From: Scybalocola_A sp900557175
Lineage (GTDB): Bacteria; Bacillota; Clostridia; Lachnospirales; Lachnospiraceae
Assembly: GCA_937890745.1 (NCBI GenBank)
Contig: CALADH010000046.1
Span: 1 to 26,375, forward strand
Direction: 5' to 3'
Length of the DNA stretch: 26,375 nucleotides
Below are positions 1-6,977 of the stretch, one piece after another; within the stretch, counting starts at the first letter, position 1; every line of letters starts with the position of its first letter. The position numbers and the translations under genes are program-made. Under the pieces are notes generated by a model that worked only from the letters and a program-made list of their open reading frames with translations, was not told where the DNA came from and ran no database searches.

Positions 1-82
1 ACTTCGTAGGCAACGCAGCGTATCGCAAAACTGCTGCATCGTCCTTGCAGCGTGTGTAGTAAGCATTTTGCAACATACTTAC
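1..82 (-). repeat. Dispersed repeat, copy 1 (inverted with respect to copy 2)
   Basis: These 82 bases match the reverse complement of 26221-26302 with only 5 mismatches (window positions 6, 34, 47, 57 and 64) and no gaps. The inner end carries an imperfect hairpin (GTAAGCAT / ATACTTAC, one mismatch). On the minus strand an ATG at 76-74 opens a frame that runs off the left edge. No transposase is visible in the window, so this is either a non-autonomous element or a structured intergenic repeat. Strand is given relative to copy 2 taken as plus. Confidence 0.9.
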
Positions 83-97
83 AAACCTCAATTGCCG

Positions 98-125
98 AAA
101 CCAATTTAATTGTTGGTTTATTTTT
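98..125 (+). terminator. Weak AT-rich hairpin with T-run
   Basis: AAACCAA (98-104) pairs with TTGGTTT (113-119) and is followed by ATTTTT. On the plus strand this would be a weak intrinsic terminator for a transcript entering from beyond the left edge. It also lies just past the 3' end of the minus-strand remnant, where it has no T-run in that direction. Confidence 0.35.
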
Positions 126-408
126 AATAAGTGATAGAAGCACTGCTGACAGTTAAGCTTGAACCGGACAAATTCTTAATATAAAAATATCCGGTAACCT
201 TGCTGCTTGGTGTGTAAGATACAGTTTTAGAACTTGTTGTGCCTGAATACAGGGATTTTGAAGTGCCTGTAGCGGCATTGTAAAATCCGATTTGCACTTT
301 GGCACTGCGGTTAAATTTGCAGGTGAATTTAGCAGTCGTATTAGAGGCAATAATCATTTGTCCATTATTTGTTCCAAAATATTTTGAAGTATTGTTAGAA
401 TTTGTAAA
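124..408 (-). pseudogene. 5'-truncated remnant of a small secreted-protein gene
   Basis: The open minus-strand frame ends at a TAA at 124-126 and extends upstream past the first ATG (codon at 357) for about 17 further codons of similar Asn/Thr/Ser-rich composition, until a stop near 410. No start codon with a ribosome binding site and no signal peptide is found. The encoded stretch is rich in Ser, Thr, Lys and Tyr with alternating small and hydrophobic residues, typical of the mature part of a small exported beta-rich protein. The AT-rich promoter region of the divergent ECF sigma gene begins where the 5' part should be. I infer that the 5' end was lost by rearrangement. A short expressed protein from the internal ATG cannot be excluded, but it would lack an export signal. 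Confidence 0.4.
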
Positions 409-549
409 TAATGATATTAATTATGCATAACGGAGAAAATAAAAAAGTTTGAAAAAAAAGTCGGTAATTGGTCGAAAGCCGCTGTATATACATATATAGG
501 GAGAATTTTAATTAATAAAATATTCGTACGATGGGAGGGAAAAGTTTAA

Positions 550-1098
550 TTGAATGAGAATAATTTTGAAAATATTACTGTGCTTACAGAAGAAATATTA
601 GAACAGCTAATGACATATTATGATCCGCGCTTTAATGCTGCAGGAAGACGCTTCCTTTATCCCTACGGAAATCAGGAAGATATTAAAGATTGTATTCAGA
701 AAACGTGGGAGTATGTATGGAAGCATTTTTCGGATTATAGGAAAGAGAAAGGAACATTTAAAGACTGGTGTTATATGATTTTTTATAGTCGGCTAAAAAA
801 TTGTAAAAACCACAATATACAAAAGTCAGAGAGATATAAAAGGCTCTATGAGGAGAGATTGATATTTGATTTTGATGCTGATGAGATGATTATGGCAAAA
901 GAACGTTACCAAAAATTATTAGGTTATATTGAACGTTTGAAGGAACCTAAAAAAACGATATTTAAGAAAAGATTTTTGGAAGGAAAGACTCCGATGGAGA
1001 TTGCAGTAGAGATGCACATGATTATAAAAAAAGTCTATTATAATATTGATGAGGCTAAAAAGTTTATTAGGAGGTGTTTAGAGAATGAAGAAGAATGA
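550..1098 (+). CDS. ECF-type RNA polymerase sigma factor
   Basis: The 182-residue product has the size and two-domain layout of extracytoplasmic-function sigma factors. A region-2-like helical part (about residues 35-85, with YPYGNQEDIKDCIQKTWEYV and a Trp/Tyr-rich promoter-melting segment) is joined by a charged linker to a region-4-like helix-turn-helix (about 125-178). It would direct RNA polymerase to a small regulon and be held inactive by the membrane protein encoded next. The start is TTG at 550, with GGGAGGG about 10 bases upstream; the in-frame ATGs lie far inside the protein. The stop overlaps the next gene by 14 bases, so the two are translationally coupled. The gene is AT-rich compared with the sporulation genes to the right, which fits accessory or acquired DNA. 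Its target promoter motif cannot be identified with confidence. Confidence 0.82.
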   Translation: MNENNFENITVLTEEILEQLMTYYDPRFNAAGRRFLYPYGNQEDIKDCIQKTWEYVWKHFSDYRKEKGTFKDWCYMIFYSRLKNCKNHNIQKSERYKRLYEERLIFDFDADEMIMAKERYQKLLGYIERLKEPKKTIFKKRFLEGKTPMEIAVEMHMIIKKVYYNIDEAKKFIRRCLENEEE

Positions 1099-1840
1099 GT
1101 ATGAGGAACATAAGGCTTTATTAGAGTGGATGAAAGAACTGGAACCGGAAGAACTTCCCAAGCGAGTAGAGAAGAAGATACACAGGAAGGTTATAAAAAA
1201 AATAAGAGCCGATCAACAGATAGAAAAGAAACATTTAAAAGTTCATAAATGTGCAATTGCGGCAGCCTCAGTGCTTGTCATTGTGAGTGGAGTGCCGATG
1301 GTAATGTATGCGGCAAGCAATCAGCATCTGTTTGGCGTGTTTGTTGATGATAAAAGGATGGAGGAGTATGCAGAAACGGAAAAAATAGTAGGAATTCCGG
1401 CAGATGATGCATCAAAATTGGATGTTCCGGAAAGAATTATTGATAGCCAAATTGTTAATGAAAATAGTTTTGGTGATATAGATTATTATTCATCTATTGT
1501 GGATGTTGAAATTAAAGAAAGTATTCCTGAAATGGTGATGGGACAGAGTGCAATGATAATTTTTAAAACTTCAAAAACGGATGGATGGTTCTTGAAAAAA
1601 GGAGAGACGCTAGAAGTAAAATATAATATTGATGGTACATATAACTATGGTGATGGAACTGGAGAAGCTATGATATTTGGATATGTGGCAGATGGTAAAT
1701 ATTATGAGGTTGATAGTAAGAAAGATATAAATTTTACATTTCGACTGGAAGCGCCTAAAGATGGCATATACTATCCGACAATTCAAAATTCGGCAATAGG
1801 CTACATAAAAATTACAGACGGACAGGTAAATGTGCGGTAA
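1085..1840 (+). CDS. Probable membrane-anchored anti-sigma factor (DUF4179-like)
   Basis: This 251-residue protein has a highly charged cytoplasmic N-terminus (1-55), one transmembrane segment at about 56-76 (CAIAAASVLVIVSGVPMVMYA) and an extracytoplasmic domain of about 175 residues. That is the layout of anti-sigma factors coupled to ECF sigma factors in Firmicutes. The start ATG is inside the end of the sigma gene (14-base overlap), with AGGAGG at 1069-1074. It would sequester the sigma factor at the membrane and release it when the outer domain senses a signal. No zinc-binding HxxxCxxC anti-sigma motif is present in the N-terminus, so it is not of the ZAS type. The family name is from layout and general resemblance, not a search. 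Confidence 0.7.
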   Translation: MKKNEYEEHKALLEWMKELEPEELPKRVEKKIHRKVIKKIRADQQIEKKHLKVHKCAIAAASVLVIVSGVPMVMYAASNQHLFGVFVDDKRMEEYAETEKIVGIPADDASKLDVPERIIDSQIVNENSFGDIDYYSSIVDVEIKESIPEMVMGQSAMIIFKTSKTDGWFLKKGETLEVKYNIDGTYNYGDGTGEAMIFGYVADGKYYEVDSKKDINFTFRLEAPKDGIYYPTIQNSAIGYIKITDGQVNVR

Positions 1841-2160
1841 CATATGTACAGCAGATGCCGCAGTTTTACAGATAAAAAGTATAACAAAATTATAATATTG
1901 AAATTATACAGAATGTCTTTTTAAAGCCTGAAAACGGTCGATGTACAGAGCTATTACAGAAATTACAGATTTAAAAATAACAGAAGATACAAAATTTTTA
2001 TTGGGTATAATGCGAATATCCTTCTTGTGAAGTATATGGTAGACTTGAGATGTCTTGAAATAAGATTTTTATTTGCAAATAAAATATACAATTCATAAAA
2101 AGGAGGGCAGTGTGGGACGGTAACATTTAGAAAATAATAAAATTTCAGGAGCAGATACAT
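1841..2160 (+). other. AT-rich spacer with palindrome and promoter-like elements
   Basis: No credible gene is seen. TGCGGTA (1833-1839) can pair with TGCCGCA (1856-1862) over the anti-sigma stop codon, which may be a weak transcript end. A perfect -10 hexamer TATAAT lies at 2006-2011, but no good -35 is found at 16-18 bases. A perfect 18-bp palindrome, TTTTATTTGCAAATAAAA, lies at 2067-2084. A strong Shine-Dalgarno-like AAGGAGGG at 2100-2106 is followed only by a GTG-started frame of six codons (2110-2130). The spacer separates the sigma/anti-sigma pair from the secreted-protein gene, so that gene is probably transcribed separately. Confidence 0.4.
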
Positions 2161-2619
2161 ATGTTAAAAAGAAAAATATTCGCATTATCCGCAGCTGCGG
2201 TAATGATGTTGTCAGGTTCTACAGTGGCATTTGCAGGGAACACAGGTGATACAAACTATGATTTTAGTGTCAGTGCATTTAATTATGATACAAGGACACC
2301 AAAAAGAGATAAATTGGATAAGACAGCAGTATATGTTTATGTGACATACCTGCAAGATAACAGTTCAGTTAATGTACGGGCATTGGGAATGGCCAACGAT
2401 AAAGGAACTAACTTGACAGAAAATGGAACAACGGGGAGTTTAACTGATCATGTAATTTGTCGTTCTGGTATTCAGTATTCTGTACATAGCCAAATTTATG
2501 AAAAAGGGCATCGGACTGCCGCAGTAGCTTTTCAAAGTAAAAATGCGATTCAGCGAGAAACAGTCAAAGGTAAATGGAGTCCTGATAGTACAAGGACATA
2601 TACACATGCATGGAATTAG
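2161..2619 (+). CDS. Small secreted protein of unknown function
   Basis: The 152-residue precursor has a clear signal peptide: a Lys/Arg-rich start, a hydrophobic core at about 7-20 and a likely cleavage after AFA at residue 25. This leaves a mature protein of about 127 residues. The mature part is Thr/Tyr/Asn-rich, has one Cys, and ends in KGKWSPDSTRTYTHAWN. This style recalls small exported Firmicutes proteins (DUF2712- or lactococcin-972-like) that are often encoded beside ABC transporters, but I cannot confirm membership. CAGGAG at 2147-2152 is the ribosome binding site. A GC-rich hairpin follows the stop. Its place between an ECF/anti-sigma pair and an ABC transporter suggests that it is the signal, the cargo or the reason for the transporter. 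Confidence 0.75.
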   Translation: MLKRKIFALSAAAVMMLSGSTVAFAGNTGDTNYDFSVSAFNYDTRTPKRDKLDKTAVYVYVTYLQDNSSVNVRALGMANDKGTNLTENGTTGSLTDHVICRSGIQYSVHSQIYEKGHRTAAVAFQSKNAIQRETVKGKWSPDSTRTYTHAWN

Positions 2620-2630
2620 CAATGATTTAT

Positions 2631-2656
2631 GCCTGCCGGATATTAAGCCGGCAGGC
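2631..2656 (+). terminator. Strong GC hairpin without a T-run
   Basis: GCCTGCCGG (2631-2639) pairs perfectly with CCGGCAGGC (2648-2656) around an 8-base loop. The following bases (AATCTTAG) are not a U-tract, so it is more likely a partial terminator or a 3' stabiliser. It would let the upstream secreted-protein mRNA exceed that of the downstream transporter genes. Confidence 0.55.
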
Positions 2657-2685
2657 AATCTTAGATTGTAAGGGGGAATGTATGT

Positions 2686-3411
2686 ATGAAAAGAAGATTT
2701 TTAGTTTGCTCAATATGTGCAGTGCTGCTTCTTTCGGGCTGTGCTAAGGAAGGGAATATGATTGATATTTCTCAGAAGGATATGCAGGAAGCACAGATGA
2801 ACCAAAAGGACAATGAGGCAGTTTGTTTAGAAGGGCTTGCAGATTTCGAGACAGGCGGTGAGATGACATACGAGCTTATCGATGCATGGGTGACAAGTCA
2901 ACCGGGGGCAGACGGTATAGATACCGGTAAGATTGATGAATACTCCTATGTTTATATGGAAAAAACAGGAACAGATGCTGTCAGCTATCCGGCTTATTTT
3001 AAAGATGCAAATAAGACTGAATTTATCGACGGCTGCAAAATGCTTGTCTGTAAAATCAGGGTAACAAATATCAATGCTGTAAGCAAACAAAAAGATTATT
3101 ACAAAAATCCGTATGTATTTAGCGCAGGGGGACTTTTTTTAAATTATATGGATGAAAACTCAAAGAGCGCTAATTTTCAGTATAAAAATATAGATTATTA
3201 CAGTCTGAAACAGGATAATGAGCATCTTTGGGATACATATGAATTAAAGCCGGGGGAAAGTCTGACTTATGAAGTCGGCTTTATTGTCGGGGACAGTTAT
3301 TTGGAGGAAGATTCAGGGCAGCTTGTGCCTTTTGATATAGAGAAGGTGTGTCTGGGAGGTTCAGCAGTAAAGGAGGACACCGTTTATAAGGTTGAATGGA
3401 GGGAATCGTAG
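2686..3411 (+). CDS. Putative lipoprotein in ABC transporter operon
   Basis: The 241-residue precursor begins with a lipoprotein signal peptide with lipobox LSGC, Cys19 being the lipidated residue. The mature protein is acidic and Tyr-rich, with a central region likely to form a beta-sandwich (about 50-235). It shares general style with the DUF5028-like protein encoded at the other end of the operon: an acidic, Tyr-rich ectodomain with a 'YELKPGESLTYEVGF' segment, like the Ig-type folds of DUF4352 proteins. It would sit on the outer face of the membrane. AAGGGGGA at 2670-2677 is the ribosome binding site. The permease gene starts 1 base after its stop, so the two are coupled. A specific function cannot be assigned. 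An immunity or ligand-capture role is inferred from position only. Confidence 0.7.
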   Translation: MKRRFLVCSICAVLLLSGCAKEGNMIDISQKDMQEAQMNQKDNEAVCLEGLADFETGGEMTYELIDAWVTSQPGADGIDTGKIDEYSYVYMEKTGTDAVSYPAYFKDANKTEFIDGCKMLVCKIRVTNINAVSKQKDYYKNPYVFSAGGLFLNYMDENSKSANFQYKNIDYYSLKQDNEHLWDTYELKPGESLTYEVGFIVGDSYLEEDSGQLVPFDIEKVCLGGSAVKEDTVYKVEWRES

Positions 3412-3412
3412 C

Positions 3413-4258
3413 GTGAAGAAGGCGTTAAAAATAGAATTTCAAAAGCTGAAGGCTTCAAGGCTGTTTTGGATGGCGCTTACTGTCGGAATTGTCATCGGCG
3501 GATTACAGGTATTTAATAATATGACATGGGTAAATCATGTGCTTAAATATAGCCATGATGATGTTCACCCAAGAGGCTTGTCAGGTATATCACTTTTAAT
3601 CCGGTGGATTGGCTCGGACAACTATACGGTGCTTGGACGGCTGTTTTTTATGCTTCTGCCGCTTTTGGCGGCGATGCCCTATGGCACTTCAAGTTTCAGA
3701 GAATATAAAAGCGGCTATGCTTTTCAGCTAATCAGCCGCTGCGGAAAGAAAAAATATACAGCGGCAAAGCTTATTGTGACCTTTGTATCGGGAGCGGCCG
3801 TTATTGGTGTGCCGATGCTTTTAAATTTGATGCTTAATGCGATGGTGTGCCCTTTGGGAAGCGTTCATGTCGTTTCGATGGTTGGTGTTTGGCAGGGCAG
3901 CTTTTTCTCGGAATTATTTTATACACAGCCGGCAGTTTATATGATTTTGCAGCTTTTGCTTGGTATGGCGTGGGGCGGCGTATGCGCGCTGATGGCGCTG
4001 ATGTATAGCAGTTTTTTAAAAAACAGTATTATGATTATCATTGCGCCTGAGATGACGATGATTGTGCTGGAGGTGCTTACGACGAGAATCCGGCGGCTGT
4101 TTGATTTTAAGTCACTGGAACTTTCACCGTTTAGTCTGATGCAGAGTATTACTTTTAATCCGAATCCGGAATGGATTGTAGGCATTTATCTGCTCGGCTT
4201 TACCGTGATTATATCGGCAGTTTACTGGAAACGGGGGATGAAGCGTGAAGGTATTTAA
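3413..4258 (+). CDS. ABC-2 type transporter permease (subunit 1)
   Basis: The 281-residue integral membrane protein has about six hydrophobic segments, starting with ALTVGIVIGGLQVF and ending with IVGIYLLGFTVIISAVYW. The N-terminus KKALKIEFQKLKASRLFW is typical of ABC-2/LanE-LanG-like permeases. I prefer GTG at 3413 over the TTG at 3392, because GGAGGG at 3398-3403 sits 9 bases before the GTG, whereas the TTG start would place that site inside the gene. It presumably pairs with the second permease and the ATPase downstream to move a peptide or lipid across or out of the membrane. The substrate is unknown. The 3' end overlaps the next gene by 14 bases. Confidence 0.82.
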   Translation: MKKALKIEFQKLKASRLFWMALTVGIVIGGLQVFNNMTWVNHVLKYSHDDVHPRGLSGISLLIRWIGSDNYTVLGRLFFMLLPLLAAMPYGTSSFREYKSGYAFQLISRCGKKKYTAAKLIVTFVSGAAVIGVPMLLNLMLNAMVCPLGSVHVVSMVGVWQGSFFSELFYTQPAVYMILQLLLGMAWGGVCALMALMYSSFLKNSIMIIIAPEMTMIVLEVLTTRIRRLFDFKSLELSPFSLMQSITFNPNPEWIVGIYLLGFTVIISAVYWKRGMKREGI

Positions 4259-5102
4259 GCTGGCAGTACTGGATATTTTTCAGGGGACATGGCTGAAGCT
4301 GAGATATCTGATTTTTATCGTTGTATTGTTAATGGTTTTTGGAAATTTTCAGAGCACGATGGATGCTTATATGGCAATATCGGGCGATGCCCGGCTGACG
4401 CTTACAGACAGTCTTGCTTTTGTGTGTCAGGGTATTGCTCCGGCATCGGGAAATGCCGGTATGGAGAGTTTTGTGATGCCGGTGACATGGCTGCTTTTTA
4501 TGATGCTTCAGCTTTTAATACCGCTGGATCATCCGGTACATAGCATGGAACTGTGGGGCAGTCAATATATTGTACGTACAGGGCGGCGGTCATGGTGGCT
4601 TAGTAAGTCTATTTATACTTTGGCGGTGAATCTTCTGTCTTTCGGAATTTATCTTTGTACGGCGATATTGTTTTGTGCGGCTCATAGTATAAGCCTGACA
4701 ATGGACGGAAATGCAGGCTTTTATAAAACGCTGTTTGGCGCGGTGGATTTAAGTAATTTTCAGATGCTGTCTGTATCGGAAAATGTACTTTTATTTATTA
4801 TATTACCTTTGTCGGCGATTTGTGCCATGAGTATGATACAGCTTTTTATAGCTGTGTGGTTTCATCCGATTGCCGCTTATTTGGTAACAGTGAGCCTTTT
4901 AGTGCTGTCAGCTTTTTTCAGACAGCCGTGGCTTTTGGGAAATCACGGAATGGCGATCCGGTCGGCAATGATTGACAGTGGCGGTATTGCGCCGCATACG
5001 GCAGTTTTATGGTGCGCCATTTTTTATCTTACTGCCTTTTTTGCCGGATTTATATGGATCAGAAAAAAGGATATGTCGGGACTTAAAAAGGAGGAGACGT
5101 AA
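4245..5102 (+). CDS. ABC-2 type transporter permease (subunit 2)
   Basis: This 285-residue membrane protein has about six transmembrane segments (for example YLIFIVVLLMVFGNF, FVMPVTWLLFMMLQLLIPL, AAYLVTVSLLVLSAFF, AVLWCAIFYLTAFFAGFIW). Its size and topology match the preceding permease, so the two likely form a heterodimeric channel. The start is a GTG at 4245 preceded by GGGGGATGAAGC. It lies inside the upstream gene (14-base overlap), and the stop TAA shares its last A with the ATPase ATG. Two permeases plus one ATPase is the arrangement of LanFEG-type lantibiotic self-protection exporters. That is a comparison of layout, not proof of function. Confidence 0.8.
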   Translation: MKVFKLAVLDIFQGTWLKLRYLIFIVVLLMVFGNFQSTMDAYMAISGDARLTLTDSLAFVCQGIAPASGNAGMESFVMPVTWLLFMMLQLLIPLDHPVHSMELWGSQYIVRTGRRSWWLSKSIYTLAVNLLSFGIYLCTAILFCAAHSISLTMDGNAGFYKTLFGAVDLSNFQMLSVSENVLLFIILPLSAICAMSMIQLFIAVWFHPIAAYLVTVSLLVLSAFFRQPWLLGNHGMAIRSAMIDSGGIAPHTAVLWCAIFYLTAFFAGFIWIRKKDMSGLKKEET

Positions 5103-5755
5103 TGGAGATTGTACTTGATCATGTGTCTAAAAAAATAAAAAATAATCTTGTGCTTGATAATTTGAACCAAACGTTTAAAAGTGGTTATATTTACGGCCTG
5201 AAAGGGTATAATGGTTCAGGAAAAACGATGCTTTTAAGGCTTTTATGCGGTCTGATTCATCCGACACAGGGAAATGTATCTATTGACGGCAGGGTGCTTG
5301 GGAAGGACATGGATTACCCGCCTTCAGTTGGAATGCTTATTGAAAATCCGGCGTTTCTTGAAAATTTCAGTGCTTTTAAAAATTTGAAAATGATAGCGTC
5401 GCTGAATCATGTTGTGGATGATGCACAGATTAAAGCCTGTCTTGATGATGTCGGTCTGAAAGAAAGTATGAACACGAAGTATAAAAAGTTTTCGCTTGGC
5501 ATGAAGCAGCGGCTTGGCATTGCGGCGGCGATAATGGAAAGTCCGAAGCTTCTTATTTTGGATGAACCGACGAATGCCCTTGATAAGGAGGGGGTGCGTA
5601 TGGTGTCGGAGCTTATTAAGAAAATGAAGGACGAACAGAGAATTATTGTGATTGCATCTCATGAGCAGGATTTTTTAAACGATGCAGCCGATGTCGTTTT
5701 CGATATTGAGAACGGAAAAATCAGACAGGCAGGTGAAGAAGATGCGGTCAGCTAA
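5102..5755 (+). CDS. ABC transporter ATP-binding protein
   Basis: The 217-residue ATPase has Walker A GYNGSGKT (35-42), a degenerate signature FSLGMKQRLG (from F130; SLGMK in place of LSGGQ), Walker B LLILDEP (D154, E155) and an H-loop histidine at 187. It energises the two permeases encoded directly upstream, at the cytoplasmic face. GGAGGAG lies just before the start, and the start overlaps the permease stop by one base. The SLGMKQRL signature is common in ATPases of ABC-2 exporters for antimicrobial peptides (BcrA/LanF type). This supports an export or extrusion role, but the substrate is not known. Confidence 0.93.
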   Translation: MEIVLDHVSKKIKNNLVLDNLNQTFKSGYIYGLKGYNGSGKTMLLRLLCGLIHPTQGNVSIDGRVLGKDMDYPPSVGMLIENPAFLENFSAFKNLKMIASLNHVVDDAQIKACLDDVGLKESMNTKYKKFSLGMKQRLGIAAAIMESPKLLILDEPTNALDKEGVRMVSELIKKMKDEQRIIVIASHEQDFLNDAADVVFDIENGKIRQAGEEDAVS

Positions 5756-6371
5756 GAAAAAATGGGTGGTGATCAGTCTTTTTGCGGCTGTGCTCTTTGT
5801 GACATGGGGGATTTATGTGCTTCGTTTTAATAAGTATTATCACGATTTAGATGAAGTACCTGCGCAGGACTATTCGATAGGTGAGTTTGCAGCTTTTGAT
5901 GACAATTATAGTTCCGGTTCGTATTATGACGGCTACAGTATCCGGGTCAATGATTATGAAATCGTAGATACAGAGGAATATGTAAAGCGCTATGGGAAAA
6001 AAGTCAGTGATTTTCCAACGGCGTGGGAAAGAGTGTGCCTTGTTGATATCACCGTGCGTTATGATGACGATGGGCAGCATATGGCCTCGGAAAATCAAGA
6101 GAAAGAAGGCTTGTGGCTCGGTGATTTATGGCTTTGCGGTGTGGATTATTATGCCGGACAGAATACAGAGTTTTTTAATTTGGAAAATCCTCAGATGAAT
6201 GGCAGCGCCGGCATTATTTTAGAAGATGGGCAGGAGTATCATGTACGTCTTGCTTACAATTTTATAAAATCTCAGCTGACGCCTTATTATTGGAATCACA
6301 TGGATAAGCTGCCGATCAAGCTGTTCATGACGGCCTTTCCGGTGCAGAAAAATATTGTTCTCCAGCAGTGA
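5742..6371 (+). CDS. Membrane-anchored protein resembling DUF5028
   Basis: The 209-residue protein has an N-terminal signal-anchor (about 7-26, WVVISLFAAVLFVTWGIYV) and an acidic, Tyr-rich ectodomain containing DGYSIRVNDYEIVDTEEYV. This resembles the DUF5028 group often seen next to ABC-2 transporters in gut Firmicutes (from memory, unchecked). The ATG at 5742 is preferred: it is preceded by AGGTGA and overlaps the ATPase gene by 14 bases. The longer frame starting further upstream would bury the signal-anchor. It is the last gene of the transporter set. It and the lipoprotein at the head of the operon are likely accessory extracytoplasmic partners. Confidence 0.65.
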   Translation: MRSAKKKWVVISLFAAVLFVTWGIYVLRFNKYYHDLDEVPAQDYSIGEFAAFDDNYSSGSYYDGYSIRVNDYEIVDTEEYVKRYGKKVSDFPTAWERVCLVDITVRYDDDGQHMASENQEKEGLWLGDLWLCGVDYYAGQNTEFFNLENPQMNGSAGIILEDGQEYHVRLAYNFIKSQLTPYYWNHMDKLPIKLFMTAFPVQKNIVLQQ

Positions 6372-6390
6372 AAATTGAAGCGCATCGCCT

Positions 6391-6450
6391 CATATATTTG
6401 TGATGTTACGGCATATACAGCATATATTTGTGATGCTCCGGCATATACAT
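6391..6450 (+). repeat. Two tandem copies of a 30-bp unit
   Basis: Units 6391-6420 and 6421-6450 are directly abutting and differ at 3 positions. Each contains CATATATTTGTGATG and CGGCATATACA. Each copy has a -35-like TTGTGA: with 18-base spacing, the second pairs with TATAAA at 6452-6457. The duplication therefore repeats half of a promoter-like sequence upstream of the next gene. Confidence 0.9.
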
Positions 6451-6457
6451 ATATAAA
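6428..6457 (+). promoter_or_regulatory. Possible sigma-A-type promoter for the lipoprotein/sipL pair
   Basis: TTGTGA at 6428-6433 and TATAAA at 6452-6457 are separated by 18 bases. A short GCCGCA/TGCGGC hairpin (6463-6476) lies between this site and the ribosome binding site. Confidence 0.35.
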
Positions 6458-6492
6458 GACGAGCCGCATGTGCGGCAGAGGCGGTGAGTGTA

Positions 6493-6921
6493 TTGAAAAA
6501 ATATAAGCTTTGGATAATGAGCCTTTTATGGGCGGCGGTGATTTTCCCGCCGCTTTTTTTGACGGGCTGTGAGAAAAATACGGAAGCATTGAAAAAGGTC
6601 AGGGATATAGAATATGTGCTTGTTGAAACGGCAGATGTGCCTTTGGGACTTTTATCAGTGATTGAGGAGCGGAAGGAGAGGCCGTTCCGGGTGACTTACA
6701 GAGATGAGGCAGATTATTATGTGGCTGTCGGATATGGACAAAAGCCGACGGCAGGCTATGAGATTTTGATACAGGAGGTCTGTGAGACAGACAGGGGGAT
6801 TTTTGTGAAAACGTCAATTTCGGGGCCGGAAAAAAGCAGTCATGAAAAGGCGGCAGTGACCTGTCTGTACATTGTTTTGAAAATGAAATATACCGGAGAA
6901 AAGGTGATTTTTGAAACATAA
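6493..6921 (+). CDS. Lipoprotein with PrcB-like C-terminal domain
   Basis: The product (142 residues) has a lipoprotein signal peptide with lipobox LTGC and lipid Cys26. The C-terminal half contains YYVAVGYGQKPTAGYEILIQ, which matches the style of the PrcB_C family (a protease-complex accessory domain named from the Treponema dentilisin complex). I prefer TTG at 6493, with GGCGG 8 bases before it; GTG at 6484 (three residues longer) is possible but overlaps that site. In clostridia such proteins are found beside sporulation genes, and here sipL follows after 56 bases. The role is unknown. Domain recognition is from motif memory. Confidence 0.65.
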   Translation: MKKYKLWIMSLLWAAVIFPPLFLTGCEKNTEALKKVRDIEYVLVETADVPLGLLSVIEERKERPFRVTYRDEADYYVAVGYGQKPTAGYEILIQEVCETDRGIFVKTSISGPEKSSHEKAAVTCLYIVLKMKYTGEKVIFET

Positions 6922-6977
6922 GCGCTTCATCAGGCGCATAGGCTTTAATATGAGTAAAAATGTGCGGGAGGTATCGT

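Noticed and set aside
468..1942. GGTCGA present upstream of both the ECF gene (470-475) and the secreted-protein gene (1937-1942) as an ECF target motif
   Set aside because: The flanking bases and distances to any -10 differ and six bases recur by chance, so it is not enough to call an ECF promoter.
2161..2619. Firm assignment of the secreted protein as a lactococcin-972-type bacteriocin
   Set aside because: The precursor size and neighbouring ABC transporter fit, but the mature sequence shows no clear family signature that can be verified by eye, and the permeases are not of the usual Lcn972-associated type.
4289..4543. 84-codon plus-strand frame inside the second permease gene
   Set aside because: It lies wholly within the permease in another frame and has a low-quality Cys/Tyr-rich composition with no start signal.
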